64,000 nt of DNA from Phycisphaerae bacterium (lineage in GTDB: Bacteria > Planctomycetota > Phycisphaerae > UBA1845): NCBI GenBank assembly GCA_013360585.1, contig JABWBH010000009.1, positions 42,639-106,638 of the forward strand. The letters run 5' to 3'. Below the pieces are notes generated by a model. That model saw only the letters and a list, made by a program, of their open reading frames with translations. It ran no database searches and was not told the DNA's origin. A program made the translations under genes and the position numbers. Below are positions 52,325 through 60,514 of the stretch, piece by piece (position 1 is the stretch's first letter; each line of letters opens with the position of its first letter).

Positions 52325-52349
52325 GCAGCGGGGGCGCCACCCCCCCTGC
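52325..52349 (+). terminator. Possible terminator hairpin after glutamate dehydrogenase
   Basis: GCAGCGGGGG pairs with CCCCCCCTGC across a five-base loop (nine pairs, one mismatch), 20 bases after the stop. No T-run follows, so it may end the transcript inefficiently or need Rho. Confidence 0.45.
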
Positions 52350-52550
52350 ACCGGGTCGCTGGAACGCCCAAGTCCTCACCATCATCCGACAACTCAATCA
52401 CGTCGAGCCGCCGGAAACCGCAACACGAACAGGATCGGTTCCACCGGCTGTCGTCGGTCTTCAGCGCTACCCATCGAGGACATCCGGCAGTATCATCCGG
52501 ATGTCAGACGAGACGACTCCCCCTCAGGATAGCGAAGGTCGGGTTGGCGC

Positions 52551-53933
52551 ATGATGCAGAAACGATTCAACAACGTCCTCGAAGCCGTCGGGAACACGCC
52601 GCTCATTCGCCTGCAGCGCGTCGCAAAGGGCGTGTCCGCGCCGATCTGGGCGAAAGTCGAGTACATGAACCCCGGCGCCAGCGTCAAGGACCGCGTCGCC
52701 GTCGCGATGATCGAGGACGCGGAGAAGCGCGGCCTGCTCAAACCCGGCGGGACGATCATCGAGGCCACCTCGGGCAACACCGGCGTCGGGCTGGCGATGG
52801 CCGCCGCGGTGAAGGGTTACCGCTGCATCTTCATCATGCCCGACAAGATGAGCGCGGAGAAGATCAGTCTGCTCAAGGCCTACGGCGCGGAGGTGGTCAT
52901 TACGCCGACGTCGGCGGAAACCAACTCGGCGGAGGGCTACGGCGGGGTCGCGGCGCGACTGCTCAACGAAATCCCCAACGCCTGGCAGCCCAACCAGTTC
53001 GCCAACCTCGTCAATCCGGAGTTCCACTACCAATCCACCGGACCGGAAATCTGGGAGCAGACCGAAGGCAGGATCACGCATTTCGTCGGCGGTATCGGAA
53101 CCGGCGGAACCATCTCCGGCGTCGGCAAGTTCCTCAAGGAGAAGAACCCGAAGATCAGGATCATCGCAGCCGACCCCGAAGGCTCGATCCTCTCCGGCGA
53201 CAAGCCCAAGCCCTGGGCCGTCGAGGGCATCGGCGAAGACTTCGTGCCGCAGACGTTCAACTCGCAGGTCGTGGATGACTGGGTCCGCATCGGCGACCGC
53301 GACTCCTTCCTGGTCGCCCGCGACATGGCGCGTCTCGAAGGACTTCTCGTCGGCGGCTCCAGCGGAACCGCCGTCGCCGCGGCGCTGAAGTACGCCCAGC
53401 GTTTGACGAAGGATGACTTCGTCGTCGTCATGTGCCCCGACACCGGCCGCAACTATCTCTCGAAGCTCTTCTCCGATGAGTGGATGATCGAGAAAGGGTT
53501 CCTCGCCCGCACGTCCGCGACCTACACCGCCGCGGACCTGCTCGAGTCGCGCGGCGAGTACGACCTCGTGTCCGTCTCCCCGGATGACGTCGTGCAGACC
53601 GCGATCGACAAGCTGCGCGCCAACGGGTTCTCGCAGCTCCCGGTGATCGAAGGCGGCAAGCTCGTCGGCGGTATCCGCGAGATCACCGCCGCGAGGATCC
53701 TCCACGACCGCCGCGACCCGCGCACCGTCCCCGTCCGCGACGTCATGGCCCGCCCCTTCCCGCAGGTTGACGAAAAAACCGACCTCGATGAAGTCTACCG
53801 GTTGCTGATGGCCGGCAACACCGGCGTGATCATCCTCCGCAACGGCGTCATCCGAGGCCTGGTGACCAGAATCGACCTTGTCGCTTTCTGGGATCAGCAG
53901 CGGCCGGAGACGGCGGAAACGAGTCGGGCGTGA
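52551..53933 (+). CDS. Cystathionine beta-synthase
   Basis: 460 residues. The N-terminal 330 residues are a PLP enzyme of the cysteine synthase/CBS fold: NPGASVKDRVA with the PLP-binding Lys, EATSGNTGVGLA, GGIGTGGTISGVGKFL. The C-terminal 120 residues are a pair of CBS domains (VSVSPDDVVQTAIDKLRANGFSQLPVIEGG and VIILRNGVIRGLVTRIDLVAF), which in this family bind regulators such as S-adenosylmethionine. It condenses serine and homocysteine in transsulfuration; without a context gene, a cysteine synthase role cannot be excluded. It has its own gap upstream (245 bases). Confidence 0.94.
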   Translation: MMQKRFNNVLEAVGNTPLIRLQRVAKGVSAPIWAKVEYMNPGASVKDRVAVAMIEDAEKRGLLKPGGTIIEATSGNTGVGLAMAAAVKGYRCIFIMPDKMSAEKISLLKAYGAEVVITPTSAETNSAEGYGGVAARLLNEIPNAWQPNQFANLVNPEFHYQSTGPEIWEQTEGRITHFVGGIGTGGTISGVGKFLKEKNPKIRIIAADPEGSILSGDKPKPWAVEGIGEDFVPQTFNSQVVDDWVRIGDRDSFLVARDMARLEGLLVGGSSGTAVAAALKYAQRLTKDDFVVVMCPDTGRNYLSKLFSDEWMIEKGFLARTSATYTAADLLESRGEYDLVSVSPDDVVQTAIDKLRANGFSQLPVIEGGKLVGGIREITAARILHDRRDPRTVPVRDVMARPFPQVDEKTDLDEVYRLLMAGNTGVIILRNGVIRGLVTRIDLVAFWDQQRPETAETSRA

Positions 53934-54225
53934 TCGTCCTGAAGTCGGATTCCGCTCCGCGAAGCAACCCGTCGGGGAAACGATAAGTCCCGCGTCTCGA
54001 CGTATTGTTGAGGACTCTTTCCTGCCTCGGCTTTCTCACTCTCTGAAAGGTTGTTCACGGAAGAGTGAACAAAAGGGGCTTCCGCCCTGAGTTGTTGGGT
54101 GTTATCGACCAACGCGTCGCGCAAGGAATCTCACGGGGATGCTTGTATCGCCGTTTCGGGTTCGGGTGCAGGCGGTTTCCTTTGTCCTGACCGCGCTGAT
54201 GTTCGCCGGTTGTGTGATGGTTCTG

Positions 54226-54248
54226 TGCGGACCGGAGGTCTGGGATCC
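54226..54248. repeat. REP-like palindrome
   Basis: Contains GCGGACCGGAGGTCTGGGAT, one base pair away from a perfect palindrome, followed by CCTGAATTGGG, which recurs after the copy at 55324. Confidence 0.75.
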
Positions 54249-54275
54249 TGAATTGGGTTCCACTGCATCTGATAA

Positions 54276-54323
54276 GGAGCGCGGAGGTCTGCTCCGCCCG
54301 TGCGGATCAGAGGTCCGCGATCC
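54276..54323. repeat. Composite REP-like element with two hairpins
   Basis: GGAGCGCGGAGGTCTGCTCC forms one hairpin and GCGGATCAGAGGTCCGCGAT forms the second. The same two-hairpin order is seen at 55299-55346. Confidence 0.78.
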
Positions 54324-54412
54324 CGAGTTGCACTCCGCCTCCAGGATCACCGGGTTCTGATAGACCCCCGGTATCCTGAGAACAAGCCGGTTTCCTTCTC
54401 AAGGGGCACTGG

Positions 54413-54877
54413 TTAGCCTCCGCAGTCAACCTGAATCGGCGCGAAGCATCGCGGCGGGTCGAGGACTTCGCAGAACTGCGGACCGACCCGGTTGTCAAGC
54501 TTCAGCTTGGCGACGTTGCGCCGGTTGAACGGCGTGCAGAATGCTTGCCCGTTGACGCCGAACAAGACGCTGAGATCTGGTCCCGGTCCGGGGGGGACGA
54601 GCTTGACCTTCACGATCAGCCGGCCAAGCACGCCGAGGCGGCATTTCGCCTTGAACCCCGTGAGTTGCTCGCAGGGGGGAATCAGAGGACAACCGGCGGG
54701 TTCCTGCCCGCCGTCGTCGGGATCGCTGACGTTGACCGGATGGGCGTCTTCGCCGGGCGCAGGATGCGGCTGACGCGGCGGCGCGCTTCGCGCCTCCTGA
54801 GCGACCGACCCCGCCGCCAGCACAAGCCCAAGCACAAGCGCGCTTACGCCGCCTCGAATACCCTGTAACGCTGTCAT
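54413..54877 (-). CDS. Small secreted protein with Cys-bearing domain
   Basis: 154 residues from the ATG at 54877, chosen because GGAGG lies eight bases upstream. A signal peptide covers about residues 1-27 (VLGLVLAAGSVAQ). A Pro/Asp-rich linker follows, then an 85-residue domain: PCEQLTGFKAKC, GRLIVKVKL, FGVNGQAF, FNRRNVAKLKL and the end CFAPIQVDC. This domain aligns with the C-terminus of the much larger secreted protein at 4432-5880. Function unknown; probable extracellular or periplasmic location. It is flanked on both sides by repeats. Confidence 0.82.
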   Translation of the reverse strand: MTALQGIRGGVSALVLGLVLAAGSVAQEARSAPPRQPHPAPGEDAHPVNVSDPDDGGQEPAGCPLIPPCEQLTGFKAKCRLGVLGRLIVKVKLVPPGPGPDLSVLFGVNGQAFCTPFNRRNVAKLKLDNRVGPQFCEVLDPPRCFAPIQVDCGG

Positions 54878-55114
54878 GTTCGGCCCCTCCACCTCGCGGT
54901 GGCGGACGACGGACTTCCCGTAACGCCGCCCTTCGCGCAGAGCATTATACCACCGACCGAAGGGATCGGATGAAGGATTTGCGCCGAGGTGCCCTGAGAC
55001 CCCACGGGGAGGAAAGGCTCGTTCCCAGCGCCAGGCCTGGCTCGACGTTCACTGTTTTTGAAGGAGAGAGATTTCTCGGAGGATCAGACGACATCAGGAC
55101 GGCGCCTCGATGTG

Positions 55115-55207
55115 TTAAAGCCCCCGGGGTTTCGGCGGGTATTGTGAAACCTCAATGTCTGCGTTTTCCTTCGAACCTTCGAAAGTTCCGGATTCCTTCC
55201 TCCCGCC
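55115..55207. repeat. GGTTTC/GAAACC hairpin element, copy 1
   Basis: Core: GGTTTC, then GGCGGGTATTGT, then GAAACC, forming a six-base stem, followed by TCAATGTCTGCG. Its 32-base central part matches the element at 63406-63489 at 26 positions. Confidence 0.65.
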
Positions 55208-55298
55208 GCAAACGGCCCGGAGCCGAGAGTAGCCCGGCGATTGATCGCAGGGGGGCTTGGCGCGGCGGGGTGAGTCATGATTTCTTTGCCTTTGATGA

Positions 55299-55346
55299 GG
55301 AGCGCGGAGCTCTGCTCCGTCCGTGCGGACCGGAGGTCCGAGATCC
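55299..55346. repeat. Composite REP-like element with two hairpins
   Basis: GGAGCGCGGAGCTCTGCTCC followed by GCGGACCGGAGGTCCGAGAT, then CCCGAATTGGG. The arrangement is the same as at 54276-54323. Confidence 0.78.
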
Positions 55347-55389
55347 CGAATTGGGCAACGAATTTGCAACTCGGGACGCTGGACCGCGC

Positions 55390-55464
55390 AGTCCCGGAGG
55401 GACGGCGGATCGGCGGCGCGAGGGGATCTCGTTCCTCTCAAACTTCTTTCGTCCCTCCGGGACT
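55390..55464. repeat. 15-base perfect inverted repeat pair
   Basis: AGTCCCGGAGGGACG (55390-55404) and CGTCCCTCCGGGACT (55450-55464) are exact reverse complements, 45 bases apart. Each arm is itself nearly palindromic. Confidence 0.85.
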
Positions 55465-55541
55465 TCAGTTTGTCCGCGCGGGCTTCCCCAGCCCTGGCGG
55501 GCTGGGCTGGTTTCTGATGCCCCTGCCGGGGCGGGGACTTC

Positions 55542-55596
55542 GGAATGATCCTCCGGGGTCAGGATCGCCGGATGATCTTGCGGGGCCAGGAAAGCC
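55542..55596. repeat. Two-copy direct repeat, about 27 bases
   Basis: GGAATGATCCTCCGGGGTCA is followed 28 bases later by GGATGATCTTGCGGGGCCA, with continuing similarity (AGGA). No function apparent. Confidence 0.6.
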
Positions 55597-56080
55597 CGTC
55601 GATTTCCGCGCATGATCGTACGTTCATGCGAATCCAACACCCGCCAACCGCAGTCCAGAGGAGACTCAGGGCGGAGCGATCCAGACCGTCGCGGGAACGC
55701 GCAGGCAAGTTGCTCGCTTTCTGCTCATTCCGAGGGGTCGGACAGCGGTGTCAAGTTGTTGAGGAGAACAATTATTGGAACTTATGTCCGAGAGACTTGA
55801 GCCGATGCCCGGGGGAGGGTTTCCGGTACTCAGGCGACTTCGGATCGGATTGAGCGGCGCAGGAGCCGTCGGAGAAACGTATGAGCCGAACCGGCCGCGT
55901 CACCCCGTGAAGAAACACGACCGCGGCGAGGAAGGCGTTAACGTGGACAGTCTCTGCGGGAGCAGGTGAGGTGCGGGGATCCGTTTCGGGCTGAGTTGCG
56001 GTCCCGCCCTGTCAGCTTTCAATTCTTTTTGAAAGTTCCTGATAGTGTGAGCGGCGGCGGGTTCTTAGAATCCCGAGGAC

Positions 56081-57001
56081 ATGAACCGGGTCATTGAATC
56101 ATCCGCTGCGGCGGCGGGGGCTGAGGGGTTGCCTGTCGCGTGGTCGGCGTTTGTTGAGGCGTTTGACGGGCGGCTGGCGGAGATGCTGGCTGACGACGAC
56201 CTGATCCCCGCAAGGCTGATCGAGTCGATCCGGTATTCCGCGCTGGCGCCCGGGAAGCGTTTGCGGCCGTTCGTGCTGGTGCGTTGCTGCGAGGCCGCGG
56301 GCGGGCGCCCGGAGGCGGCGTGGGTTCCGGCGGCGGCGGTGGAGTGCGTCCACGCCTTCAGCCTGATCCACGACGATCTGCCTGCGATGGATGACGACGA
56401 CCTGCGCCGCGGGCGACCGACGAATCATCGCCAGTTCGACGAAGCCACGGCGATCCTGGCGGGCGACGGGCTGCTGGCGTGGGCGTTCAAGATACTCGCG
56501 GCCGCGCCGCTGGAGCCGGGCTGCGTGGTTCGCCTCGTGGCAGAACTCGCTGACGCGACCGGTCCGGCGGGGATGATCGGCGGGCAGATGCTCGACATTC
56601 AGCATCAGAACACGCCGCCGAACCTGGACGTCGTGCGGCGCATACACGAGTTGAAGACGGCGAGGTTGTTCGAGTCCTGTGCCAAGATGGGCGCGATCTG
56701 CGCGGACGCACCTCCGGCGGTGGAGGACGCCCTCGCGCGGTACGGCCGGAGGCTGGGGCTGGCGTTTCAGATCGCCGATGACCTGCTGGACGAGACCGGC
56801 GCCACCGCCGAAATCGGCAAGCGTACGAGGAAGGATCGCGTCGCGGGCAAGCAGACGTACCCGTCCTGCATCGGGGACGGACCCAGCCGGATCGAGGCCC
56901 GGCGCCTGGCGGACAGCGCCGTGCAGGCTCTCGACGGATTCGGACCGGAGGCGGATGATCTTCGGGAACTGGCGAGGCGGATTCCGATGCGTCGGAGCTG
57001 A
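56081..57001 (+). CDS. Polyprenyl diphosphate synthase (FPP/GGPP type)
   Basis: 306 residues. The first Asp-rich motif is DDLPAMDDDDLRRGRPTNH (about 102-120) and the second is DDLLDETG (about 232-239), both complete; GKRLRPFVLV near residue 58 is also typical. It joins isopentenyl diphosphate to an allylic diphosphate. The short-chain (farnesyl or geranylgeranyl) type is suggested by length and the small inserted Pro-Ala-Met between the Asp residues (DDxxxxD form). Located 107 bases upstream of dxs, both serve isoprenoid synthesis and may be cotranscribed. Confidence 0.94.
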   Translation: MNRVIESSAAAAGAEGLPVAWSAFVEAFDGRLAEMLADDDLIPARLIESIRYSALAPGKRLRPFVLVRCCEAAGGRPEAAWVPAAAVECVHAFSLIHDDLPAMDDDDLRRGRPTNHRQFDEATAILAGDGLLAWAFKILAAAPLEPGCVVRLVAELADATGPAGMIGGQMLDIQHQNTPPNLDVVRRIHELKTARLFESCAKMGAICADAPPAVEDALARYGRRLGLAFQIADDLLDETGATAEIGKRTRKDRVAGKQTYPSCIGDGPSRIEARRLADSAVQALDGFGPEADDLRELARRIPMRRS

Positions 57002-57108
57002 TTCGGTCGCGCCGCGGGGCGAACCGACAGAGGAGGGCCGACGTACAAGACGCCGGGGGCGCGTCGCATGCGGCCCAGGTCAGGGATGACAGGAGCGGAA
57101 GAACTTTA

Positions 57109-59085
57109 ATGAGCCTGCTTTCGAATATTCGCAGTCCTGAGGACGTCCGGGCGCTTCCCGCGTCCCGGTTGGGCGACCTCGCAAAGGAGATGCGCGAGCG
57201 GATCATCGACGTGGTCGGCAAGGGCGGGGGCCACCTGACCAGCAACCTCGGCGTCGTGGAGTTGACGATCGCGCTGCATCGCGTGTTCGACTTCGCGCAC
57301 GACCGCCTGCTCTTCGACGTAGGTCACCAGTGTTATCCGCACAAGCTGCTGACCGGTCGCGCGGACCGGTTCGACACGATCCGCAAGGCAGGGGGGCTGT
57401 CGGGTTTTCCGTCGATTGACGAAAGCGCCTACGATCTCTTCAACGTCGGACATGCGGGCACGGCGATCGCCACCGGCGTGGGTCTGGCGCGGGCGGATAT
57501 GCTCCTGAAGGAGAACCGGCGGATCGTGGCGGTCGTCGGCGACGCGAGCATCGTCAACGGCGTCGCCTTCGAGGGGCTGAACCAGGCGGGCACGTTGCGG
57601 CGGCAGTTCCTCGTCATTCTCAACGACAATGAGTGGGGCATCTCACCGACGCAGGGGGCGCTGGCGGAATATCTGGCGAAGTTCCGGGCGAGCAACTTCT
57701 ACGAGGACGTGAAGGCGAAGGCCAAGCAGATCCTTCCGAAGCTTCCGCTGCTGGGTCAGCCCGCGTTCGACATGCTGCTACACCTGAAAGAGGGGATCAA
57801 GGCGACGCTGTCCCCCGGGCAGATCTTCGATCACCTCAATTTTCAGTACATCGGTCCGATCGACGGGCATGACACGGAGCACCTCATTGAGACGCTCAAT
57901 CTCGTCAAGGATGCGCATCATCCGGTGCTGCTCCACGTCCACACCGTCAAGGGTAAGGGCTGTGACTGGGCCACCGCCGAACCGGGCAGGTTTCACAGCC
58001 CGAAGCCCTTCACGGTCTGCGGCGGAAAGGCGACGATTCAAAGCGGCGGCGGACGAAGCTGGACGCGCGCGTTCGTCGAGAACCTGATCGAAGTCGCCGA
58101 GAAGGACCGCCGCGTCTTCGCGATGACGGCGGGCATGCCCGACGGGACCGGGCTGAACCTTTTCGCCGACCGGTTCCCGGACCGCTATCTCGACGTGGGC
58201 ATTGCGGAGAGCTGCACGGTGGACATGGCGGCGGGGATGGCGAAGGCGGGACTGCGCCCGGTCTGCGCGATCTACTCCACGTTTCTTCAGCGCGCGTTCG
58301 ACCAGGTTTTTCAGGAAGTCGTGCTTCAGGGGCATCCGGTGATGTTCTGCCTGGATCGCGGCGGGCTGGTCGGCGGCGACGGCGCGGTGCATCACGGGTT
58401 TCTCGACATCGCGTACCTGCGCGGCTTCCCGGGTATGACGCTGATGGCGCCGATGGACGAGGTCGAGCTGCGGCAGGCGATCGAGTTCGGACTGACGCTC
58501 GACGGCGCGTGCGCGATCCGCTACCCGCGCGACAATGTGCCCGCGCCGATGCCGGATTGTCCGCCGTTTGAGCGGGGGCGGGCGCGCGTTCTGCGGGAGG
58601 GCGGCGACGTCGTTCTGCTCGGCTACGGCGTAACCTGTCAGGCGGCGCTGGCGGCGGCGCAGAAACTGGCGGCGGAGGGCGTCGAGGCGCGCGTCGTGAA
58701 CGCCCGTTTCGCCCGCCCGATCGACCGCAGGATGGTGCGCGAGGCGTTCGAGTCCGGGGCGCCCGTCCTGACGATCGAGGATCACTCGATCAGTGGAGGA
58801 TTCGGATCGGCGGTCCTTGAAGCGGCGCAGGAGATGGGGCTTGTGATCCGGCGGTTCTCGCGCCTCGGCATGCCGACGGACCGGTTCATTGCTCATGCGT
58901 CGCGCGCGGCGCAACTGGCCGAAGTCGGCATCGACGCGGAAGGCATCGCTCGCGCCGCCCGAGCAAGCCTGACCGGCGAGGCGACCGACGGAGCGTGCGC
59001 CGTGGCGGTGGTCGAGACCGTTACACCGGCGTCGGCACGACGTGACGGCGCGCTTCCTTCGCCGGCGGAGCGGGTTCGGGCGTAA
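57109..59085 (+). CDS. dxs: 1-Deoxy-D-xylulose-5-phosphate synthase
   Basis: 658 residues, normal length for DXS. Recognised segments: GGHLTSNLGVVELTIALHRVF, DVGHQCYPHKLLTGR, NVGHAGTAIATGVGLARA, FQYIGPIDGHDTEHLI, VGIAESCTVDMAAGMA and VLTIEDHSISGGFGSAVLE. It condenses pyruvate with glyceraldehyde 3-phosphate using thiamine diphosphate, the first step of the MEP pathway. The metal/ThDP motif is unusual: VVGDASIVNGVAFEGLNQAG in place of the common GDG(A/S) form, and NDNEWGISPTQGAL in place of NDN-x-MSIS. It follows the prenyl synthase gene; same pathway. Confidence 0.95.
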   Translation: MSLLSNIRSPEDVRALPASRLGDLAKEMRERIIDVVGKGGGHLTSNLGVVELTIALHRVFDFAHDRLLFDVGHQCYPHKLLTGRADRFDTIRKAGGLSGFPSIDESAYDLFNVGHAGTAIATGVGLARADMLLKENRRIVAVVGDASIVNGVAFEGLNQAGTLRRQFLVILNDNEWGISPTQGALAEYLAKFRASNFYEDVKAKAKQILPKLPLLGQPAFDMLLHLKEGIKATLSPGQIFDHLNFQYIGPIDGHDTEHLIETLNLVKDAHHPVLLHVHTVKGKGCDWATAEPGRFHSPKPFTVCGGKATIQSGGGRSWTRAFVENLIEVAEKDRRVFAMTAGMPDGTGLNLFADRFPDRYLDVGIAESCTVDMAAGMAKAGLRPVCAIYSTFLQRAFDQVFQEVVLQGHPVMFCLDRGGLVGGDGAVHHGFLDIAYLRGFPGMTLMAPMDEVELRQAIEFGLTLDGACAIRYPRDNVPAPMPDCPPFERGRARVLREGGDVVLLGYGVTCQAALAAAQKLAAEGVEARVVNARFARPIDRRMVREAFESGAPVLTIEDHSISGGFGSAVLEAAQEMGLVIRRFSRLGMPTDRFIAHASRAAQLAEVGIDAEGIARAARASLTGEATDGACAVAVVETVTPASARRDGALPSPAERVRA

Positions 59086-59227
59086 CGGGGCGTCGCGCCG
59101 GCGGAACGGACCTTCCGGAAAAGTCCCCCGTGTCGAGCGAACCTCGAACACGTCAAACGGACCGAGGCGCAGCGCTGGCGACCGACGCGATCCGTGCGGG
59201 AACCCCGACCTGCGTTAACATCCCGGA

Positions 59228-59998
59228 ATGAGGCAAACGTCGCGCATCGTCGGGTGGTCCGTCGAGCGAAGGCCGATCCGTGCGTACGTCCTGGGCGAAT
59301 TGCGAACCACCAGGAGGCGTCAGGAGCGACGAGTTCGTTCGACGTCCGAGCCGGACCGCGAGGAACGCCCGCAGCAACCGACGGATTCGTGTCTCGGGCT
59401 CCTTTTCGGGGCAATCCACGGGGATGAGCCGATGACGGCTTACGTCATGACGAGGCTTGTCAGCGCGCTCCAGGAGGCGGAGGGCGACGCTTTCAAGGGA
59501 GACCTTCCGCCTCGGACCGTGGTGATCCTACCGGTGGTCAATCCGGACGGACTTGCGCGGCGCACGCGCCGCAACGCCCGCGGAGTGGATCTTAACCGCA
59601 ACTTCCCGACGAAGGACTGGGCGCCGGGAGATGCGCGGCGGCGGAACTACGGCGGACCGAAACCCCTCAGCGAACCCGAGTCGCGGACGCTTTACCGGCT
59701 CGTTCTTCGGCTGCGCCCGCGGTGGATCGTTGCGGTGCATACCATCAACCGAGGCCGGTTCTGCAACAACTACGACGGACCAGGCGAGAAGCTCGCCCGC
59801 GCGTTCGCCGCCTGCAACGGATACCCGGTCACGGCGTCGATCGGCTACCCGACACCGGGCAGCTTCGGAACCTGGGCCGGGCGCGAACGCGGCATCCCGG
59901 TGCTGACGCTGGAGCTGCCCTCGCATCACTCACGGCAGCGGTGCTGGAGCGATAACGAGGCGGCGCTGAGCAATGTCCTCTTTCGGTGGATGACCTGA
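59228..59998 (+). CDS. M14-family zinc carboxypeptidase (MpaA-like)
   Basis: 256 residues. Zinc ligands in FGAIHGDEPM (His, Glu) and VAVHTINRG (His), a substrate-binding NARGVDLNRNFP, and the catalytic Glu in VLTLELPSHHS are all present. The plan matches murein peptide amidase A, which trims gamma-D-glutamyl-diaminopimelate peptides released from peptidoglycan. There is no signal peptide, so it acts in the cytoplasm on recycled peptides. A basic segment at 27-50 is not conserved. Single-gene unit. Confidence 0.88.
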   Translation: MRQTSRIVGWSVERRPIRAYVLGELRTTRRRQERRVRSTSEPDREERPQQPTDSCLGLLFGAIHGDEPMTAYVMTRLVSALQEAEGDAFKGDLPPRTVVILPVVNPDGLARRTRRNARGVDLNRNFPTKDWAPGDARRRNYGGPKPLSEPESRTLYRLVLRLRPRWIVAVHTINRGRFCNNYDGPGEKLARAFAACNGYPVTASIGYPTPGSFGTWAGRERGIPVLTLELPSHHSRQRCWSDNEAALSNVLFRWMT

Positions 59999-60514
59999 AG
60001 CAGTGGCGGCGAATCCTGCGTGAAGCATCAAGTTCACTCTTTCTTTACAAAGGATACACCACGGGACATGGCGCCGCAGACAACCCGACTCCCTCATCCG
60101 CAGGTGTTCGGGCAGGTTTCCCGCCCGACGTCGGCGGGACCAAGGCGAACCTAACGCGGGTTGCAAACACCGGTTCTTTCCGCCGTCCGGTTGGTGAAGC
60201 ATGCGCTTCATGTCTGAAGGTCGTCCAGACCTGTCTTGAGTATGCGTCGAGGCTGTCGTGCGAATCAGCCCGAAGTTCAAAACCGCCCGGTCGACTGAGT
60301 CGCCCTGAACCGGTTGACAGCCACTTCGAACGCGGCTCCGTCGCCGGTCGGGCATGACCTGATGAAGGATCGCGTCATCACGGCGCGGACGGACATCCGG
60401 ACCAGCCGGACGCTCCGGCTTGGATTCATCGCCCCGTTAAGGTATGCTGTAAACCATCAAGAAGCGGGGGCGGCGGCGCCTCCGGAGGTTCGGGACGGAA
60501 GGGAGGAGCCAACA
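59999..60514. other. Intergenic region, nothing identified
   Basis: 516 bases between the M14 peptidase and the secreted protein gene. No gene, repeat or clear hairpin. The ribosome site GGGAGGAG at 60500-60508 serves the next gene. Confidence 0.45.

Larger units (their letters stand above)
53934..54412. other. Intergenic repeat region
   Basis: 479 bases after cystathionine beta-synthase. It holds a perfect 8-base stem, TTGTTCAC/GTGAACAA with loop GGAAGA (54051-54072), and two REP-like copies (54226-54248 and 54276-54323). No gene can be supported. Confidence 0.6.
54878..56080. other. Repeat island, 1.2 kb without genes
   Basis: No supported gene; frames present are disrupted by or made of repeats. 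It contains the hairpin-forming element at 55115-55207, the REP-like composite at 55299-55346, a perfect 15-base inverted pair (55390-55404 with 55450-55464), short palindromes at about 55485-55540, and a two-copy direct repeat at 55542-55596. Confidence 0.65.

Noticed and set aside
54051..54072. Hairpin after cystathionine beta-synthase as an intrinsic terminator
   Set aside because: The stem is AT-rich and short and is followed by AAGGGG on the plus strand, with no T-run; it is over 100 bases from the stop.
54970..55548. 192-codon frame in the repeat island
   Set aside because: Its sequence is made of the palindromic repeats and lacks codon bias or a ribosome site.
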